Shown one piece after another: positions 35,415-44,502 of a stretch of DNA of 64,000 nt. Below the pieces are notes generated by a model. It had not been told where the DNA came from, did not search any database, and saw only the letters and a list, made by a program, of their open reading frames with translations. The position numbers and the translations under genes are program-made. Each line of letters begins with the position of its first letter. Position 1 is the stretch's first letter. The stretch lies in the NCBI GenBank assembly GCA_903882875.1, contig CAIRYQ010000089.1, forward strand, positions 26,430 to 90,429, written 5' to 3'. Origin of the DNA: an uncultured Spartobacteria bacterium. GTDB lineage: Bacteria > Verrucomicrobiota > Verrucomicrobiia > Chthoniobacterales > Chthoniobacteraceae.

Positions 35415-35845
35415 TGAACTCCCGCCCGATGCAAATTTTCCGACTCCTGTTCCTCCTCGCGATGCTGCCGCTCGCCGCGTGTTCCGATCCGCGGAGCAAT
35501 TCGCTCTCGCGCCTGCGCGATGCGGACGCGCCGGGGCTCCGCGTGGAGGCCGCGCAGCTCACTGCAAAGCTGCTCCCGTCCGCGGGGCCCGAACTCATCC
35601 CGGTCCAGCCGGAACTGTGGCCGGTCGCGTTCGTGAAACTCCGCCCGCTCCGCATGAACCTCTACCGCGACGGGATCGCCGTCTCGCTCCAGGCCACGCC
35701 GGGTTTCGAGTACGGCCTGCACATTGTGCCCGCCGGCGCTTCGGTCGTGCTGAACTCCACGGAGCGCACCCAGTACGAAAGACTGCAGGACGGAATCTAC
35801 TACTTCGTGCAGGATCGGCGGCCGTCGCGGTCGGGCGGGGAGTGA
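35414..35845 (+). CDS. Hypothetical lipoprotein
   Basis: 143 residues from the ATG overlapping the rsmI stop (TGATG); an ATG at 35429 (MQIFRLLFLL) is also possible. A lipobox-like LAAC after the hydrophobic segment points to a lipoprotein. The rest has a compact beta-like pattern (VAFVKLRPLRMNLYRDG, GFEYGLHIVPAGA, DGIYYFVQDRR) with no recognised family. It is translationally coupled to rsmI. Function unknown. Confidence 0.65.
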   Translation: MNSRPMQIFRLLFLLAMLPLAACSDPRSNSLSRLRDADAPGLRVEAAQLTAKLLPSAGPELIPVQPELWPVAFVKLRPLRMNLYRDGIAVSLQATPGFEYGLHIVPAGASVVLNSTERTQYERLQDGIYYFVQDRRPSRSGGE

Positions 35846-35930
35846 GGAGGTGAGGGCGGCGTTGCTGTGCGCTGGCGGTCGTCTTTGCGCCTTGGCGTCG
35901 CTGCGCTCGGCCCGTAATCCGTAGTCACGA

Positions 35931-36923
35931 ATGAAAGCCTGGCTGCAACTTTTCCGCGTCCCGAACCTCTTCACGGTGCCGGGCGATCCGCTCGCGGGCT
36001 TCCTCATCGCCACCGGCGGACGGTTCGATGTGCGCGCGCTTTGCGCCGTGCTCGCGAGCCTCGCGATCTACGCCGCGGGCCTCGCGATGAACGATCTCGC
36101 GGATTTTACCGAGGACACGCGCGACCGCCCGAAACGCCCGCTGCCCAGCGGTGCGATCCCGCGAGGCACGGCGTGGTTTGCCACGGTGAATCTCACGTTG
36201 CTCGGCCTCGTGTTCAGCTACCTCGCCGGCCCGGCGGCGCTGCTCATGGGCATCGGCACCGTGCTCGGCGTGGTGCTCTACAATTTCCTCACGAAAAAAA
36301 TCCCGGTGCTCGGCGCGCTGAACATGGGCGTGTGCCGAGGATTCAGCCTGTTGCTCGGCGCGGCCGCGGGCACGGGGCCGGACGCGCTGTGGCTATCTGT
36401 CACGGACAGCATCAGCACTGTTCAGCCGATTTTCGGAATCGGGCTCACTTCATTGGCGACGCTCATCGGTCAGACGCGCTTCACGCACGGGTTGTTCGCT
36501 GCCGGTCTCGTTGCGCTTTACATCATGATGGTGACAAATCTCGCGCGCTACGAGACGCGCTCAAGCTACCCGCGGTTCCCGCGCTTCTTGCCCGTTGGTG
36601 CATTGCTGCTCGGAAATCTCGGTTTGAAATTTCTGCTCGGCAGCGGCCCGCTCCTCCGCGATCAAGCCCCGACGCTCTGGCTCGTCGCAATCATCCTCGC
36701 CGCGATGAACACCTCCGAACTCATGCGCGAACCTCCCGCGCCGCTGCCGCCGCGCATCGGCGGCTTCATCCGCATCCTGCCCGTGATGCAAGCCGCGCTG
36801 TGCGTGCTCCCGAGCGTGCCCACCGCGTTGCACAAGACGCCCGCGAGCCTGCTCGCCGCGCTCGCCTTGCTCGCGTGCGTGCCGATCCACGCGTGGCTGG
36901 GGAAAAAATTCTACGCAAGCTGA
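35931..36923 (+). CDS. UbiA-family prenyltransferase (EboC-like)
   Basis: 330 residues with about nine hydrophobic segments. The first Asp-rich motif of UbiA enzymes is present as NDLADFTEDTRDRPKRPLPSG (Asn54, Asp55, Asp58). The second Asp motif is not obvious; the corresponding loop reads NLARYETRSS. It is close to the EboC type of membrane prenyltransferase. Such enzymes attach isoprenoid chains to aromatic or sugar-like acceptors. Start MKAWLQLFRVPN at 35931. Downstream is a strong inverted repeat (36927-37002). Confidence 0.75.
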   Translation: MKAWLQLFRVPNLFTVPGDPLAGFLIATGGRFDVRALCAVLASLAIYAAGLAMNDLADFTEDTRDRPKRPLPSGAIPRGTAWFATVNLTLLGLVFSYLAGPAALLMGIGTVLGVVLYNFLTKKIPVLGALNMGVCRGFSLLLGAAAGTGPDALWLSVTDSISTVQPIFGIGLTSLATLIGQTRFTHGLFAAGLVALYIMMVTNLARYETRSSYPRFPRFLPVGALLLGNLGLKFLLGSGPLLRDQAPTLWLVAIILAAMNTSELMREPPAPLPPRIGGFIRILPVMQAALCVLPSVPTALHKTPASLLAALALLACVPIHAWLGKKFYAS

Positions 36924-36926
36924 CGT

Positions 36927-37002
36927 AGCCGCCGACGGAAGGAGGCGGGCTGATTTTTCGCGGGGCCGAATTGGAACAGCCCGCTTCCTCCCGTCAGCGG
37001 CT
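36927..37002. repeat. Imperfect inverted repeat, 26-bp arms
   Basis: Arms 36927-36952 and 36977-37002 pair with 3 mismatches over 26 bp (AGCCGCCGACGGAAGGAGGC against its complement), with a 24-nt loop that contains ATTTTTCG. It follows the UbiA-type gene stop by 3 bp. It resembles mobile REP-like hairpins of Verrucomicrobia; it can also end transcription. Confidence 0.85.
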
Positions 37003-37072
37003 GCGGAGATGCGTGCTTCCGTTTCGCCGGCGATTTGATCATCCTTCGCAGTCCCGCTCATCCACTTTTCCC

Positions 37073-38011
37073 ATGAAACTCCGCACCTCCAGTATCTCCG
37101 CCGATTGGTGGGACTACACCTGCATCTCAAAGGACATCGTCGAGGACGCCGCGCGCCTCACTCCGCGCGACATCGAGAAACTTTCGCGGCCCGGCTTCCG
37201 CGTCGTGATGTACGACACGCTCGAAGATTTCTACCTCGCCGAGGCGCTCGAATACACCAGCGCGTGGCGGCAGAGCACGGACGACAACCCGGTCGGCATC
37301 TGCGGCCCCATCGGCCCGACGGAGCAGCTCCCGCTCGTCGCGCGACTCGTGAACGAACTCGGACTCGATATTCGCAGCGGACATTTCTGGGGCATGGACG
37401 AGTGGTTCGATCCAGCGACGGGAAAGGAAGTGCCCGTCACGCATCCGCTGTCGTTTGAAAAGGCTGATCGCGAAATGCTCTTCGACCGCATTGCGAAAAA
37501 GCGGCGCATCCCCGACGCACATCTCCATTTTCCAAAGGCAGACACCGGCGCATACCGCAAGTCGTGGGACGCTGGCGTGCGCTGCGCGGTGATGCAGGGC
37601 GGGCAGGGCGACGTGAAGCACTGGGCCTTCAACGACCCGCTGCCGCGCCGCGGGAAATTCAAGGCCGCGCCACCGACGCCCGCCGAGTATCGCAAGCTCG
37701 CGACGCGCGTCGTCGAACTGCACCCTCTCACCATCGCGCAAAACGCGCGCACGAGCGGTGGCGGCAATATCTCGATGGTGCCGACGATGGCGATCACGGT
37801 CGGCCCGGTGGAGACTTGGAAGGCCGAGAAAGTTTCCATCTGGCAGGCCGGCACGCACGACAACCCGTTCGGCCAGCGTCTCACCGCGTTCCTCATTTCA
37901 AAAAATCTGCCGACGAGCTGCGTGCCGATGTCGCTCCTCGCCGAACACCCGAACGTGCAGTTCAACTACTACCGCGGCGGCCTCGGCTCGTGCGCGGTGG
38001 AGATGCACTGA
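37073..38011 (+). CDS. NagB-family glucosamine-6-phosphate deaminase-like protein
   Basis: 312 residues starting [14 protein letters not shown]. NagB/6-phosphogluconolactonase fold motifs: [14 protein letters not shown] (phosphate loop), GMDEWFDP (family MDEYVG), [16 protein letters not shown] (family GxGxDGHIAFN), and [16 protein letters not shown]. Two positions of the classic deaminase motif differ (no Asp-Gly-His), so the substrate may be another amino-sugar phosphate. It acts in the cytoplasm. It follows the UbiA-type gene after an inverted repeat, and its leader is CU-rich. Confidence 0.75.
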   Translation: MKLRTSSISADWWDYTCISKDIVEDAARLTPRDIEKLSRPGFRVVMYDTLEDFYLAEALEYTSAWRQSTDDNPVGICGPIGPTEQLPLVARLVNELGLDIRSGHFWGMDEWFDPATGKEVPVTHPLSFEKADREMLFDRIAKKRRIPDAHLHFPKADTGAYRKSWDAGVRCAVMQGGQGDVKHWAFNDPLPRRGKFKAAPPTPAEYRKLATRVVELHPLTIAQNARTSGGGNISMVPTMAITVGPVETWKAEKVSIWQAGTHDNPFGQRLTAFLISKNLPTSCVPMSLLAEHPNVQFNYYRGGLGSCAVEMH

Positions 38012-38018
38012 GACACGA

Positions 38019-40931
38019 TCAGTCCACGAACATGAACTCGTTCGTCTCCAGCAGCACCTGCGCGTAGCGTTCCCACGGGGTGAACGGCTGGATTTTCGGT
38101 GGCGGGCCGGCGAACTGTTTTGCGGCGTCGTAAGCCACGCCGTCCGTCGTGTGGAGCACGGTGCGCCAGCGGAAGCTGTCGCCCGCGTCGTTGCCCTTGC
38201 TGTCCACAATGAAGTCGAGTGTCTCGCCGGCCTTGAGTTCGATGCGCTCGATGGACACGGGCACCGTCGCCGCGGGCTTTACGTCGAATTCCGCGAGCTG
38301 TCCCTGCCGGGCGGTGACGATGCGGCCGAGCACGCCGTTGCCATCGGCCTGCGGGCGGAAGATTTCACCGGCGAGCGAGAGCGTCATGTCGCGAGGCGCG
38401 ATGAAGCGGCGGATCGCGGCGATGAACTGCGAGGGATGCCCGCCCGCGGCGTTGATGTGGACCCAGCCGAGCTTCGGGTCGGGCAGCTTCGGGCCGCACT
38501 GCCACTGCGTGCCGGTCCAGTGCGGCAGCGGCGTGAACGTCACCTTGCGAGTCGTCGCATCGAAATTGCCGTAGCCGTACTGCCACGCGGGCACCGGCGT
38601 GATGTGCGGTGCGGCTTCCGCCGCCTTCACGAATTCGATCGCGGTTTTGACTTCGGCGGGCGTGGCGTTTCGCGCGAGCACGCGCTGGTAGAGCATCTGC
38701 ACATGGCGCTCCTCGGGCGTGGTCGAGGAAAAGTCGGGTGCGTCGGTGAGCGCCTCGGCCTGTGCGATGACGAACGGGCTGTTCATCATGTAGAGCGCCT
38801 GCTGCGGGACGCTCGTCGTCGCGCGCTGCGGGTTCATGAGATCGGGGCTCGCGAAGTCGAACGTGCGTAGCGTGCCGGGGAGGTTTTGACGATCGATATA
38901 CGCGTACACCGCGCGGCGTTTTGGGAAGGGTTCCTTGAAAAGTTGCACCGGGCGTCCGCCGAACGTCGCGTCAAGATTTCCCGCGGCGGCGAGCAGCGCG
39001 TCGTGCATCGCCTCCCACTCGAGACGCTGGCGGTTTTGACGCCACAGCAGGCGGTTTTCCGGATCGACCGATTGCGGATTGCGGATTGCGGATTGCGGAT
39101 TGGAAGAAGCGATCTGCGCGGGATGCACGGAGTCCTGCATCCATGTGCTGCTGAGCAAAATCGTGCGGTGCAATTTTTTCAGTGACCAGCCGTGCTCGGT
39201 GAAATTGCCTGCGAGCCAGTCGAGCAATTTCATCTGCACTGGCGCCTCGCTGCGCGTGCCGAAGTCGCCCGGTGTCGTCGCGAGGCCGGCGCCAAAATGG
39301 TGCATCCACACGCGGTTTGCGATCACGCGCGCGGTGAGCGGATTCGCGGGCGCGGTGATCGCGCGGGCGAGGTCGAGGCGTCCGCTGTTTGTCTTGCTGA
39401 ATGGCACTGCTTCGCCGCCGAGGAATGCTGGGAACCTGCGGTCAACGACTTCGCCGGGGCGCGACGGATTTCCGCGGAGGAAGACGTGCGGCTTCATGGG
39501 TTGCGCCTTGTCTCGCAGCACATGCGCGCGCGGCGGCGCGCCGGGATCGAGTTCGAGCTTCACGAGCTTGTTCTTCACCTTGGTTCGATCCTCGACGAGT
39601 TTGCGGGCGATGCGGTTTTTCGCGATGAGCGGTTCCACCGCATCCGAGGAAACAAAAACCGAGAATCCCGACGCGATGCGGAGCGTGGCGCCCAGTTCGT
39701 CGGCGATTTTCTGATCCGCCTCGCGCATTTCCGCGAGCACATCGGCGCGCGCCTTTTCAAAGTCCGGCGTCGCTTTTCCACCCGGCAGGAGCGGGAGCTT
39801 TTCCGGATCGGCGTCCTCGTCGCACGAGGCCATGACGCCGTAGAGCGCGTAGTAGTCCTTTGCGGTGATCGGATCGAACTTGTGATCGTGGCAGCGCGCG
39901 CAGCCGATGGTGAGCGACATCGTGCCGCGCAGAATCACGTCGAGCCGGTCGTCAATGATGTCGTTCGTGTTGTTGAGAAATCTTCGGCCGAGCGTGAGGA
40001 AGCCGAGCGCGGCGATGTCGCCGGGCTTCGCGCCTGAGCCGGGGAGGTCCGCGGCGATCTGGCGCGTGAGAAATTGATCGTAGGGCATGTCCTCGTTCAG
40101 CGAGGCGATGACCCAGTCGCGATACGTCCACGCAAACGGATACTCACGGCTCACGCCGCCGGCGAGGTAGCCGCGGTGGTCGGCGTAGCGCGCGACATCG
40201 AGCCAGTGGCGGCCCCATCGTTCACCATACGCAGGCGAGGCGAGCAGGCGGTCCACGACTTTCGCGAATGCGTCGCGCACCGGCGCGGGATCATTTTGAA
40301 ATGCGACGGCCTCGGCGAGTGTCGGCGGCAGCCCGGTGAGATCGAATGTCGCGCGGCGGATGAGCGTGTAGCGCGAGGCGATCGGCGACGGCGCGATGCC
40401 CGCGGCTTCGAGCTTCGCGAGGACGAGGCGATCGATCTCACTTTGCGCCCAGTGCGTGGAGTCCTTCACCGCGGGCACAGCGGGTTTGCGGATCGGCTGG
40501 AAGGCCCAGTGCGTGCGCGCGATGTCGGCCTTTGAAGGAGCGGACTTGTCGTTCTCCGGCCACGGCAGGCCCATTTTCACCCACTCGGTGAGCGCGGCGA
40601 TTTGCACGTCGGAGAGCTTCGGCGCCTTCTCCGGCATCTTGTTTTCAGTCTCGTGGCGGATGCTCCTGATGAATGTGCCCTTCGCCGGATCGCCGGGGAA
40701 GACGACTGGCCCGGTGTCGGTGCCCTTCAGCAGCGCCCCGCGCGAATCGAGCCGCAGTTCGCCTTTCTGCTTTTCCGGGCCGTGGCATTTGTAGCAGTGC
40801 TCGGCGAGCACGGGGCGCACGGATTTCTCGAAAAATTCCACCTGCTCGCGCGTGGGCGCTTTTTCCTGTCCGCGCGCGGGCGCGGCGTGTGCGGCGGAGG
40901 CAAAAAGGATCGTGGCAAAAATGCGTTGCAT
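38019..40931 (-). CDS. Planctomycete-type cytochrome C domain protein (PSCyt1-DUF1549-DUF1553)
   Basis: 970 residues with a signal peptide (about 1-22). The order is typical: N-terminal haem domain with CYKCH (Cys46, Cys49, His50), then DUF1549 around YGERWGRHWLDVARYADHRG, then DUF1553 around GFLTLGRRFLN, RPGEVVDRRFPAFL and TARVIANRVWMHHFGAG. Such proteins are abundant in PVC bacteria and associated with sulfated-glycan use, but the reaction is not known. The C-terminus has an extra sugar-binding-like region. Five GATTGCG-type heptamers (39070-39104) lie inside the frame near residues 609-621 and add residues SNPQSAIRNPQS. Confidence 0.9.
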   Translation of the reverse strand: MQRIFATILFASAAHAAPARGQEKAPTREQVEFFEKSVRPVLAEHCYKCHGPEKQKGELRLDSRGALLKGTDTGPVVFPGDPAKGTFIRSIRHETENKMPEKAPKLSDVQIAALTEWVKMGLPWPENDKSAPSKADIARTHWAFQPIRKPAVPAVKDSTHWAQSEIDRLVLAKLEAAGIAPSPIASRYTLIRRATFDLTGLPPTLAEAVAFQNDPAPVRDAFAKVVDRLLASPAYGERWGRHWLDVARYADHRGYLAGGVSREYPFAWTYRDWVIASLNEDMPYDQFLTRQIAADLPGSGAKPGDIAALGFLTLGRRFLNNTNDIIDDRLDVILRGTMSLTIGCARCHDHKFDPITAKDYYALYGVMASCDEDADPEKLPLLPGGKATPDFEKARADVLAEMREADQKIADELGATLRIASGFSVFVSSDAVEPLIAKNRIARKLVEDRTKVKNKLVKLELDPGAPPRAHVLRDKAQPMKPHVFLRGNPSRPGEVVDRRFPAFLGGEAVPFSKTNSGRLDLARAITAPANPLTARVIANRVWMHHFGAGLATTPGDFGTRSEAPVQMKLLDWLAGNFTEHGWSLKKLHRTILLSSTWMQDSVHPAQIASSNPQSAIRNPQSVDPENRLLWRQNRQRLEWEAMHDALLAAAGNLDATFGGRPVQLFKEPFPKRRAVYAYIDRQNLPGTLRTFDFASPDLMNPQRATTSVPQQALYMMNSPFVIAQAEALTDAPDFSSTTPEERHVQMLYQRVLARNATPAEVKTAIEFVKAAEAAPHITPVPAWQYGYGNFDATTRKVTFTPLPHWTGTQWQCGPKLPDPKLGWVHINAAGGHPSQFIAAIRRFIAPRDMTLSLAGEIFRPQADGNGVLGRIVTARQGQLAEFDVKPAATVPVSIERIELKAGETLDFIVDSKGNDAGDSFRWRTVLHTTDGVAYDAAKQFAGPPPKIQPFTPWERYAQVLLETNEFMFVD
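39070..39104. repeat. Heptamer repeat array inside a gene, 5 units
   Basis: GATTGCG four times and then GATTGGA, exact 7-bp steps, in the plus-strand reading. The 35 bp add about 12 residues (SNPQSAIRNPQS) to the PSCyt/DUF1553 protein, between the two conserved domains. The gene frame stays open. Confidence 0.85.
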
Positions 40932-41038
40932 GTCCGGGCAACGGTAATCGAAGTGCGCCGCGTGTCTTTAGTGAAAATTCCGCACGGCCGCGTCGTCGTC
41001 CATTTCCTCCGCAGAGACACGCGCGGAGGAAGCGCGGT

Positions 41039-43150
41039 TCAGACCGCGACCGGCAGCGGTTCCTCGCCTTTGCGGGTGACGAGCGCCTTGCGAATGATCG
41101 CGGTGAGCTTGCCGCAAAAATACGGCTTCGGAAGGTAGTTCACGCCGTCCTCGAGCTGCACGTCGCTGCCGAAGAGTTCGCTGCTGTAGCCGCTGGTGTA
41201 GATCACCTTGAGGTTCGGTTTTGAGGATGTGCAGTGACGCGCGACGGCGAGGCCGTTCGCCTCACCGGGCATGACCATGTCCGTGAGCAGGAGATCCACT
41301 TCCTCCCTGAACTGCGGCCAGCGTTCGATGGCTGCGTCGCCGTTCTCGGCCTCGATGACCTTGTAGTTGTAGCTCGTGAGGACTTCGACGACGAGCGAGC
41401 GGACGACGGCATCATCTTCCACGACGAGGATCGTGTGGTCGCCGTCGTCCGCGACGGACTCGGGATGCGATTCGCTGTGATGCTCGGTGGTGCGCGTGGT
41501 CGAGGGGATGAGGACGCGGAATGTGCTGCCCTTGCCGACTTCGGTGTCTACCTCGACCCAGCCGCCGTGCTGTTTCACTATGCCGTACACGGTGGCGAGG
41601 CCCATGCCGGTGCCCTTGTTGAGTTCCTTCGTCGTGAAGAACGGCTCGAAGATGCGGTTGCGCGTCGCCTCGTCCATGCCGGTGCCGGTGTCGTTCACGC
41701 TCAGGCAGACGTAGCTGCCGGGGCGAGCGTCCGGGTTGTTCAGCGCGGCGTTTTCGCCGAGGGTGATGTTCGATGTGCCGACGGTGATCGTGCCGCCGTC
41801 GGGCATCGCGTCGCGGCCGTTCAGCGTGAGGTTCATGAGCACCTGCTCGATGCTGGTCGCGTCGGCGAAAATCGGTTCGAGTCCCGGTGTGAATTTCATC
41901 ACCAGCTCGACCCTTTCCCCGAGCAGTCGGTGGAGCATGCCGCCGAGCTTTTTGATGATGTCGTTCAGCTTGATCACCTTCGGGCGCACCATGTTTCTGC
42001 GGCTGAAGGTGAGCAGCTTCCGCGTGAGATCCGCGGCGCATTCGGCCGCCGTGCTGATCTGCGCGAGCGAATTCGCCACCTCGCGCGGCATCCCGGTCAC
42101 GCTGCGGTGCAGGCTCGCGTGGCCCTGGATGATCGTGAGCAGGTTGTTGAAGTCGTGCGCGATTCCCGCGGCGAGTTGGCCCACGGCCTCCATCTTCTGC
42201 GCCTGCCGGAGCTGGTGCTCGAGATGGAGCCGGTCGGAGATGTCCTGCGCCATCATGAGGATGTGCGGCTGGCCCGCGACGGTGAGCGGCTCGAGCGAAA
42301 TGAGCGCCGTCCGCAGTTCCTTGTCGCGCCCGACGATCTGCGTCTCCACATTACGAACGACCTTGCCTTCGCTCGCGGATTTCAAAAAGCGCGTCTCGTA
42401 GTCCAGGCACAGTCCGAGTTCGAGCGGCGTGCGCTCGGTCACTTCCTCGCGTGTGAAGCCGGTCATCTTGAGAAATGCGTCGTTCACATCCACGAACCGC
42501 TGCGCCGGGAGCGACTGGATCGCCTGCGGGATCGGGCTGTTGCGGAACGCCTTCGAGAACCGCTCTTCCGAGAGCGTGACTTCCGCGCTCGCGGATTCCA
42601 ACTGCGGGGTCCGCCTGACCACCATCTCTTCCAGCTCGCTCAGCCGCCATGCGGCCTGCCGCGTCACGAGCCATTTTTTCGTCATCGAATGGGCGATCTG
42701 CAGCACCTCCACGTTGTCGAACGGCTTTTTCAGCAGCACGAGGTTCTCGCTCACGCCGAGCTTCTCGGACATCGTCTCCCACGAGTAATCCGAATACGCC
42801 GTGCAGACCACGACCTGAAGCGCCGGGTCCGCTTCCCACAGGCGCGCGATCGTCTCGATGCCATCCCATCCCGGAGGCATCCGCACATCCACAAACGCCA
42901 TCGAGAACGGCTCGCCTCTCGCGATGGCCGCCAGCACTTTTTCCAGCGCCTCCTGGCCTTGGAATGCGGACTCAATCGAGAATCTCGCCGGCTGGTGTTT
43001 CGGCCTGGACTTCTCTTCAAAAAGCATCTCCTCGGCGTCGTCCAGCGCATCGTTCCGCACCTGCGAATCGAGAAGGACTTTTTTGAAATCCGCATGGATG
43101 GACGGGTTATCATCCACCAACAGGATGCGGCGGTTTGCACCGAGAATCAT
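41039..43150 (-). CDS. Hybrid histidine kinase (REC-PAS-HisKA-HATPase-REC)
   Basis: 703 residues, no membrane segment, so cytoplasmic. An N-terminal receiver (LLVDDNPSIH, phospho-Asp88 in FVDVRMPP, KKPF at 141-144) has an insertion with KSRPKHQPARFS. A PAS-like domain (about 190-300) follows, then HisKA with His332 in AAGIAHDFNNLL, the HATPase domain (NLTLNGRDAMPDGG, VNDTGTGMDE, GTGMGLATVYGIV), and a C-terminal receiver with Asp624 in LLTDMVMPG. A REC-first kinase is usually driven by another kinase. Its partner and signal are unknown. It lies 107 bp upstream of the PSCyt/DUF1553 gene on the same strand. Confidence 0.9.
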   Translation of the reverse strand: MILGANRRILLVDDNPSIHADFKKVLLDSQVRNDALDDAEEMLFEEKSRPKHQPARFSIESAFQGQEALEKVLAAIARGEPFSMAFVDVRMPPGWDGIETIARLWEADPALQVVVCTAYSDYSWETMSEKLGVSENLVLLKKPFDNVEVLQIAHSMTKKWLVTRQAAWRLSELEEMVVRRTPQLESASAEVTLSEERFSKAFRNSPIPQAIQSLPAQRFVDVNDAFLKMTGFTREEVTERTPLELGLCLDYETRFLKSASEGKVVRNVETQIVGRDKELRTALISLEPLTVAGQPHILMMAQDISDRLHLEHQLRQAQKMEAVGQLAAGIAHDFNNLLTIIQGHASLHRSVTGMPREVANSLAQISTAAECAADLTRKLLTFSRRNMVRPKVIKLNDIIKKLGGMLHRLLGERVELVMKFTPGLEPIFADATSIEQVLMNLTLNGRDAMPDGGTITVGTSNITLGENAALNNPDARPGSYVCLSVNDTGTGMDEATRNRIFEPFFTTKELNKGTGMGLATVYGIVKQHGGWVEVDTEVGKGSTFRVLIPSTTRTTEHHSESHPESVADDGDHTILVVEDDAVVRSLVVEVLTSYNYKVIEAENGDAAIERWPQFREEVDLLLTDMVMPGEANGLAVARHCTSSKPNLKVIYTSGYSSELFGSDVQLEDGVNYLPKPYFCGKLTAIIRKALVTRKGEEPLPVAV

Positions 43151-43564
43151 GCCCGGACCTCCTGCGTTTTCATGTTCCGGAGATCCATCCGGCTCAGAAG
43201 GCCGCTGGAGGAAATCTGCGATGGGGCGTGAATGGCGGGCATGGCTGGTGTTCGGATTGCGCTAGGGTGATTCTAGCAATTCTAGTTCCAGCCGCGGTTC
43301 AAAACTTCCCCGAATTGCGAGCCTCGGCGTGAGTATGCAATGTGCCGCCGAAATGCCGGCCATCAGCCCCCGCGCAACGCGCCCGCACGCGCATGATTCA
43401 GCAGAGGCATCACGGAACTCGCGGATGAACACGGGCAAACCTTTGCCCGCATGAAAACTATCCGTCGCCGCCCCGTGTCACCGAGTGTTCATCAACAGCC
43501 TGCTAAGATTTTCCGCCGCGCCGGACTCTCACTCACTCCGCCCACCTTCCACACTCTCCACATC
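43151..43564. promoter_or_regulatory. Divergent intergenic region, kinase and DUF1080 genes
   Basis: 414 bp without a convincing gene. It must hold the promoters of the kinase (minus) and the DUF1080 protein (plus). The last 40 bp before 43565 are CA/CU-rich (ACTCTCCACATC directly precedes the ATG) with no SD. Confidence 0.4.
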
Positions 43565-44398
43565 ATGATCGACGCCCCGCGCATCCTCACCGCACTCGTC
43601 GCCACCACCACCCTCGCATTTGCCGAAGACAAACCGAAGCATCCCATCGGCTATCAGGACACGCCCGTCATCCCCGGCACTAAATGGCACGTCCACGACG
43701 GCGAGCGCCCGCAGCCCACCGTCGTCACGCCCGGCGAAAAACTCGGCGACGCCCCGAGCGACGCCATCGTACTGTTCGACGGCAAGGATCTTTCAAAATG
43801 GCGCAACGCAAAAGGCGAGGACGCCAAATGGAAAGTCGAGAACGGCTACGCCGAAGTCGCGCCGAGGACCGGCGACATTTTCACAAAGGACGAGTTCGGC
43901 CCCGACTTCCAGCTCCACCTCGAATTCGCCACGCCAAATCCCCCGAGCGGTGACAGCCAGGGCCGTGGCAACAGCGGCTGCTTCCTCTTCGGCAAATACG
44001 AAATCCAGATCCTCGACAGCTACCAAAACCCGACTTACGCCGACGGCGGCGCCACCGCGATCTACGGCTACATGCCCCCGCGCGTGAATGCCTCGCGTCC
44101 TCCCGGCCAATGGCAGACCTACGACATCCTCGCTGAAGGCCCCCGTTTCGAGGATGGCAAGCTTGAGAAGCCGCTAGTCGTCACCGTCCTCCACAATGGC
44201 GTCGTCACGCAAAACCACACTGCCCTCATCGGCGAGACTCCGCACAAGCAAGTCGGCACTTACCACGCGCACCCCGAGAAAGGCCCGCTCAAGCTCCAGG
44301 ATCACGGCAACCCGATGCGCTTCCGTAACATCTGGATCCGCGAGATCCACATGCCCGGAGCCGATGAAATCGGCGAAGGCCCGAAGATCGGGAAATAG
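43565..44398 (+). CDS. Secreted DUF1080 protein (3-keto-disaccharide hydrolase family)
   Basis: 277 residues. A signal peptide (MIDAPRILTALVATTTLAFA) sets the start at 43565; the frame is open to 43451 but without a signal. DUF1080 motifs: VLFDGKDLSKWRNAKGEDAKW, RGNSGCFLFGKYEIQILDS and FRNIWIREI. Known members act on glycosides oxidised at C3 in the periplasm; the fold is concanavalin-like. A strong Pro/Lys run precedes the domain. It is convergent with the acyltransferase end of the polysaccharide operon. Confidence 0.85.
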   Translation: MIDAPRILTALVATTTLAFAEDKPKHPIGYQDTPVIPGTKWHVHDGERPQPTVVTPGEKLGDAPSDAIVLFDGKDLSKWRNAKGEDAKWKVENGYAEVAPRTGDIFTKDEFGPDFQLHLEFATPNPPSGDSQGRGNSGCFLFGKYEIQILDSYQNPTYADGGATAIYGYMPPRVNASRPPGQWQTYDILAEGPRFEDGKLEKPLVVTVLHNGVVTQNHTALIGETPHKQVGTYHAHPEKGPLKLQDHGNPMRFRNIWIREIHMPGADEIGEGPKIGK

Positions 44399-44502
44399 TC
44401 GCCACAAGACGGGAAGGCAGCCTTTTTTGAAAAGCCTCGCCCTTTGCGAGATCCGTAGAACGTGAACTTGTCCCGGCATCGCGGACAGAGTTTGGGAATC
44501 AT
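44302..44502 (-). CDS. Doubtful small Cys-containing ORF after the polysaccharide operon
   Basis: 66 codons whose ATG overlaps the stop of the GT4-GT4-acyltransferase gene (TAATG). The product starts MIPKLCPRCRDKFTFYGSRK with a CPRC pair. Its 3' part runs antisense to the end of the DUF1080 gene by 97 bp. I cannot decide if it is a real gene; the overlap may be chance. Confidence 0.2.
   Translation of the reverse strand: MIPKLCPRCRDKFTFYGSRKGRGFSKKAAFPSCGDYFPIFGPSPISSAPGMWISRIQMLRKRIGLP

Noticed and set aside
41234..43231. Plus-strand open frame opposite the histidine kinase
   Set aside because: It is Arg-rich antisense of a complete kinase with all catalytic motifs.
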